DNA from: Clostridia bacterium
GTDB taxonomy: Bacteria > Bacillota > Clostridia > Oscillospirales > Ruminococcaceae
DNA: 5,214 nucleotides
Reading direction: 5' to 3'
NCBI GenBank assembly: GCA_009177225.1
Contig: WFLZ01000009.1
Span: forward strand, 1-5,214
The notes under the pieces were generated by a model. That model saw nothing but the letters and a program-made list of their open reading frames with translations. It searched no databases and was not told where the DNA came from. Positions 3,445 to 5,214 of this stretch are shown here, piece after piece; the stretch's first letter is position 1; every line of letters begins with the position of its first letter. A program made the translations under genes and the position numbers.

Positions 3445-4653
3445 ATGAATGCAGTGGGAATCGATGTATCTAAGGGGAAAAGTACCATAACGGTTATACA
3501 GCCATTTGGAGTTGTAGTAGCAGAGCCTTTCGAGGTTTCGCACACAGACAATGGACTGAAAGAACTGGTGAAATATATCAAGTCTCTGCCGGGAGAAACA
3601 AAAGCTGTAATGGAATACACAGGCGCATATTATGAACCGATTGCAAATGCTCTGCATAATGCAGGCATATTTGTATCAGTTGTCAATCCGCTGCTCATCA
3701 ATGATTACAGTCAGAATCGTGTCAGAAAGGTCAAAACCGATAAAATCGACGCATTAAGGATCGCAGCATTTACGATCGACAGGTGGCTTGCGCTCCGTGA
3801 ATATGAGCCTGTTGAAACAATACGCAAAACACTAAAAGTCATGAACCGTCAGTGCTGCACTCTGAATAAAATGCTTGTTATGCAGAAGAATAATCTGATT
3901 GCATTAACTGACAGCTGTTTTCCGGGTGTAAATACCTTGTTTACATCACCTGGCAGAGAATCTGACGGTCACGAAAAATGGGTGGATTTTTTGCTGAAAT
4001 TCCCTCATGTTGATAGTGTAGCAAAACTCTCGCTGTCGGCATTCAAAGTCAGATACCAAAGTTGGTGCAAAAAGGAAGAATATCGCTACAGCGAGCCGAA
4101 AGCTGAAAAGATCCATACATATGCAAGAACTTTAGTAAGTGCGTTTCCGATGACGGATTCGATAAGAATGATCATAACCGAAGCAGCCAAAATACTGAAT
4201 TCAACACTTGAAGCGCTTGGCAAGCTTCACTCTGAAATGGACACTCTTTCAGCACAGCTTCCGGAGTATGAAACGGTCATGAATATGTATGGTGTAGGAA
4301 AAATTCTTTGCTCCCAGCTAATTGCTGAGATCGGCGATATAACAAAGCTGAAAATTGGAAAATCACTTGTAGCTATGGCAGGAATAGATCCGCCTCCGCA
4401 TCAATCTGGAATTGTAGATATAAAATCAAGAAGCATATCCAAACGAGGATCACCGGCTTTGCGGAAAACACTGTTTCAAGTTATAGGCGTACATCTTCAA
4501 AGACAGCCAGCAGATGAGCCCGTGTACAAATTTCTCGAAAAGAAACGTAGCGAGGGAAAACCATATAAAGTCTACATGATCGCTGCTGCGCATAAATTCC
4601 TGCGTATTTATTATGCAAAGGTAAAGGAGACAACGCCTGCGCAGAGTGAATAG
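3445..4653 (+). CDS. IS110-family transposase (DEDD/serine recombinase), intact
   Basis: The 402-residue protein cuts and joins DNA under bridge-RNA guidance. The N-terminal RuvC-like domain shows all four acidic residues: Asp7 in GIDVSK, Glu57 in VMEYTGAYYEP, and Asp99 and Asp102 in KTDKIDA. A coiled, variable middle section (about 125-275) follows. The C-terminal Tnp20 domain contains the helix-hairpin-helix YGVGKILCSQLIAEIGD (282-298), AMAGIDPPPHQSG, and Ser336 in SKRGSPALRK, the expected nucleophile. The length is normal for the family, and no stop or frameshift is present. The start is supported by AGGAGA (3431-3436) eight bases before the ATG. It is the only gene of its element, downstream of the candidate bridge RNA and probably on the same transcript. 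The gene looks functional, unlike its neighbours on the left. Confidence 0.95.
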   Translation: MNAVGIDVSKGKSTITVIQPFGVVVAEPFEVSHTDNGLKELVKYIKSLPGETKAVMEYTGAYYEPIANALHNAGIFVSVVNPLLINDYSQNRVRKVKTDKIDALRIAAFTIDRWLALREYEPVETIRKTLKVMNRQCCTLNKMLVMQKNNLIALTDSCFPGVNTLFTSPGRESDGHEKWVDFLLKFPHVDSVAKLSLSAFKVRYQSWCKKEEYRYSEPKAEKIHTYARTLVSAFPMTDSIRMIITEAAKILNSTLEALGKLHSEMDTLSAQLPEYETVMNMYGVGKILCSQLIAEIGDITKLKIGKSLVAMAGIDPPPHQSGIVDIKSRSISKRGSPALRKTLFQVIGVHLQRQPADEPVYKFLEKKRSEGKPYKVYMIAAAHKFLRIYYAKVKETTPAQSE

Positions 4654-4662
4654 CATCTATTC
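4648..4662 (+). other. Hairpin spanning the transposase stop codon
   Basis: GAATAG (4648-4653, containing the TAG stop) is complementary to CTATTC (4657-4662) with CAT between. It lies at the 3' edge of the transposase gene and overlaps the first copy of the 12-bp repeat at 4653-4664. Confidence 0.5.
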
Positions 4663-4777
4663 ATAGATTCTTCTACCAGAGGCAAAACACAGGCACGGCG
4701 AAGCCGCTCGACCTTGACGGGTTATCATAAAAATGCTACAATGGCTGATCCGACGGTAACCGAATGCATCTATTCAT
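4653..4777. repeat. Direct repeat GCATCTATTCAT, two copies 113 bp apart
   Basis: The 12-base sequence occurs at 4653-4664, starting on the last base of the transposase stop codon, and again at 4766-4777 in the loop of the inverted repeat. The following bases are also similar (AGATTCTTCTACC against GAGTTCCTCACC), so the true repeat may be about 25 bp and diverged. It could mark the right end of the element or duplicated palindrome units. Confidence 0.7.
4696..4706 (+). other. Small GC hairpin before the inverted repeat
   Basis: CGGC (4696-4699) and GCCG (4703-4706) enclose GAA. It lies a few bases ahead of the left arm of the inverted repeat. No T-run follows. Confidence 0.5.
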
Positions 4778-4833
4778 GAGTTCCTCACCGTCGGCACGAT
4801 ATTCATAGCATTTTTATGATGTTCTGTCAAGGT
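4711..4833. repeat. Nested inverted repeat, MITE- or REP-like
   Basis: The 28-base arms 4711-4738 and 4806-4833 are inverted copies. Their outer ACCTTGAC and inner TCATAAAAATGCTA match perfectly, and only the six bases between differ in part. The 67-bp interior contains a second perfect inverted repeat, CCGACGGT (4750-4757) with ACCGTCGG (4787-4794). As DNA it could be a small non-autonomous element; as RNA it would form one very long hairpin. No T-run follows either end. No target-site duplication is evident at the flanks. It may instead be part of the IS110 right end or a repeat in which the IS inserted. Confidence 0.8.
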
Positions 4834-4980
4834 TGCCGGATGGATACAATTGCATTTCGTTTTTCAGGCTGCTTCGGCAGTCTTGTTGTCATGCACATTT
4901 TTCTTCTGTGAAAGTTTTGTGAAACTTCCATTTTATCTCTTGACTTTTTATTGCAGGTCTGGGAGTGTGATATAAATCCT

Positions 4981-5016
4981 CTAAATTTCGATAGATGGAA
5001 ATCAATCAAAATTTAG
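4981..5016. repeat. Inverted repeat CTAAATTT / AAATTTAG
   Basis: CTAAATTT (4981-4988) and AAATTTAG (5009-5016) are perfect complements around a 20-nt loop. The stem abuts the GC hairpin that starts at 5016. It could be an RNA structure in the leader of the downstream regulator, or a DNA site. Confidence 0.55.
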
Positions 5017-5030
5017 CCGCCGCAGGCGGC
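5016..5030 (-). terminator. GC-rich hairpin, possible minus-strand terminator
   Basis: GCCGCC (5016-5021) and GGCGGC (5025-5030) enclose GCA. Read on the minus strand, the stem is followed by TAAATTTTGATTGATTT, a broken T-tract, so weak termination of leftward transcription is possible. On the plus strand no T-run follows. It may equally be a REP-like palindrome. Confidence 0.4.
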
Positions 5031-5121
5031 GTTGGGGATTAGTATAAGGATTTGTTCTTGGACCAGAGTAAGGATAACTCAATTATGAGTACGTAGGCAG
5101 GAATGGTTCTCCACTTTTCTC

Positions 5122-5138
5122 ATCAACACTTAGTTGAT
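5122..5138. promoter_or_regulatory. Dyad upstream of the downstream XRE gene, candidate operator
   Basis: ATCAAC (5122-5127) and GTTGAT (5133-5138) form a perfect 6+6 dyad with a five-base centre, about 50 bp before the start of an XRE regulator. It has no T-run, so an operator is more likely than a terminator. No clear -35/-10 pair was found next to it. Confidence 0.4.
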
Positions 5139-5187
5139 TGCAAAATCTAGAATTATCGGTTAAACTGTATTACAGGAGGTGACCCAA

Positions 5188-5214
5188 ATGGATCTTAATA
5201 AAACAGGAAGGCTG
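5188..5214 (+). CDS. XRE-family regulator, first nine codons (runs off the right edge)
   Basis: AGGAGGTGA (5174-5182), a full match to the 16S anti-Shine-Dalgarno, lies five bases before the ATG. The product begins MDLNKTGRL. This opening is typical of a large group of Firmicutes XRE helix-turn-helix regulators whose domain continues with an Arg-Lys-rich helix and a K-W-E recognition motif. Only nine residues are visible, so the family rests on memory of that opening and the strong start signals. The upstream frame is closed by a TAA at 5161-5163, which supports this start. Confidence 0.75.

Larger units (their letters stand above)
3222..4710 (+). mobile_element. IS110-family insertion sequence (ends approximate)
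   Basis: The element consists of a structured non-coding left part and an intact transposase gene. IS110 elements lack clear terminal inverted repeats and often make no target duplication, so the limits cannot be read off. The left limit is placed between the -35 and -10 boxes by analogy with characterised members. The right limit is placed after the transposase stop and before the inverted repeat at 4711-4833, which may or may not belong to the element. The long non-coding stretch ahead of the gene favours the IS110 group over the IS1111 group, whose RNA lies on the other side. Confidence 0.5.
4834..5187. other. Non-coding stretch ahead of the downstream regulator
   Basis: No convincing gene is seen on either strand. 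A 60-codon minus-strand frame at 4827-5009 lacks a good ribosome binding site and ends inside the inverted repeat. The stretch holds hairpins at 4981-5016, 5016-5030 and 5122-5138 and a lone extended -10-like TGATATAAA (4968-4976) without a matching -35. Confidence 0.5.

Noticed and set aside
3370..3657. Minus-strand frame over the transposase start
   Set aside because: It is antisense to the conserved RuvC-like domain of the transposase.
4714..4719. TTGACG as the -35 that would pair with the IS110 -10 after circle formation
   Set aside because: Joining at the shared GTTAT motif would leave a spacer of only about 12 bp, too short for a promoter, so this right-end model is not supported.
4827..5009. 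60-codon minus-strand frame
   Set aside because: It has only a weak start, ends in the right arm of the inverted repeat and crosses the AT inverted repeat; no family is recognised.

Overview
This is an AT-rich stretch of a low-GC Firmicutes chromosome, most likely a Ruminococcus-like gut Clostridium (Oscillospiraceae). The reasons are consensus sigma-70 promoters, strong AGGAGG-type ribosome binding sites, CCA-encoded tRNAs, an LPQTG-anchored protein with the WWP-type membrane tail followed by a sortase, and IS630 and IS110 transposases. The genus is an inference. Intact functions are interspersed with mobile-element pieces and broken genes, which marks the window as an accessory, recombining region.

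Layout. 1-166: 3' end of an IS630-family transposase. 167-437: no intact gene; it holds a consensus promoter pointing left, a short orphan reading frame on the minus strand and a perfect 25-bp tandem repeat. 438-810: a consensus extended -10 promoter, a decayed tRNA-Leu copy (505-585), an intact tRNA-Leu(CAG) (666-752) and a terminator. 907-1302: a complete unit of promoter, small XRE/YozG-like regulator and terminator. 1447-2482 (minus strand): the tail of an LPQTG surface protein coupled to a sortase, ending at a bidirectional terminator. 2426-3193 (plus strand): a decaying three-gene block, made of a 5'-truncated unknown gene, a low-molecular-weight tyrosine-phosphatase-like gene with an in-frame TAG inside its P-loop, and a small helix-hairpin-helix gene with an in-frame TAA. 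3216-4653: an IS110-family element with an intact 402-residue DEDD/serine transposase and, upstream, a promoter and a folded non-coding segment that fits a bridge RNA. 4654-5187: non-coding, with a striking nested inverted repeat (4711-4833) and further hairpins. 5188-5214: the first nine codons of another XRE regulator.

How the parts work together. The tRNA, the first regulator, the sortase pair and the IS110 element each look like self-contained units with their own signals. The LPQTG gene and the unknown plus-strand gene have both lost their 5' ends at the same place (about 2372-2426), which points to a deletion or recombination junction. The most interesting system is the IS110 element. 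A TTTACA-N18-TATAAT promoter would start transcription at about 3252, exactly where a 6-nt sequence begins that pairs with 3366-3371 and so closes a multi-hairpin RNA of about 120 nt just ahead of the transposase. This is the arrangement expected of an RNA-guided IS110 recombinase.
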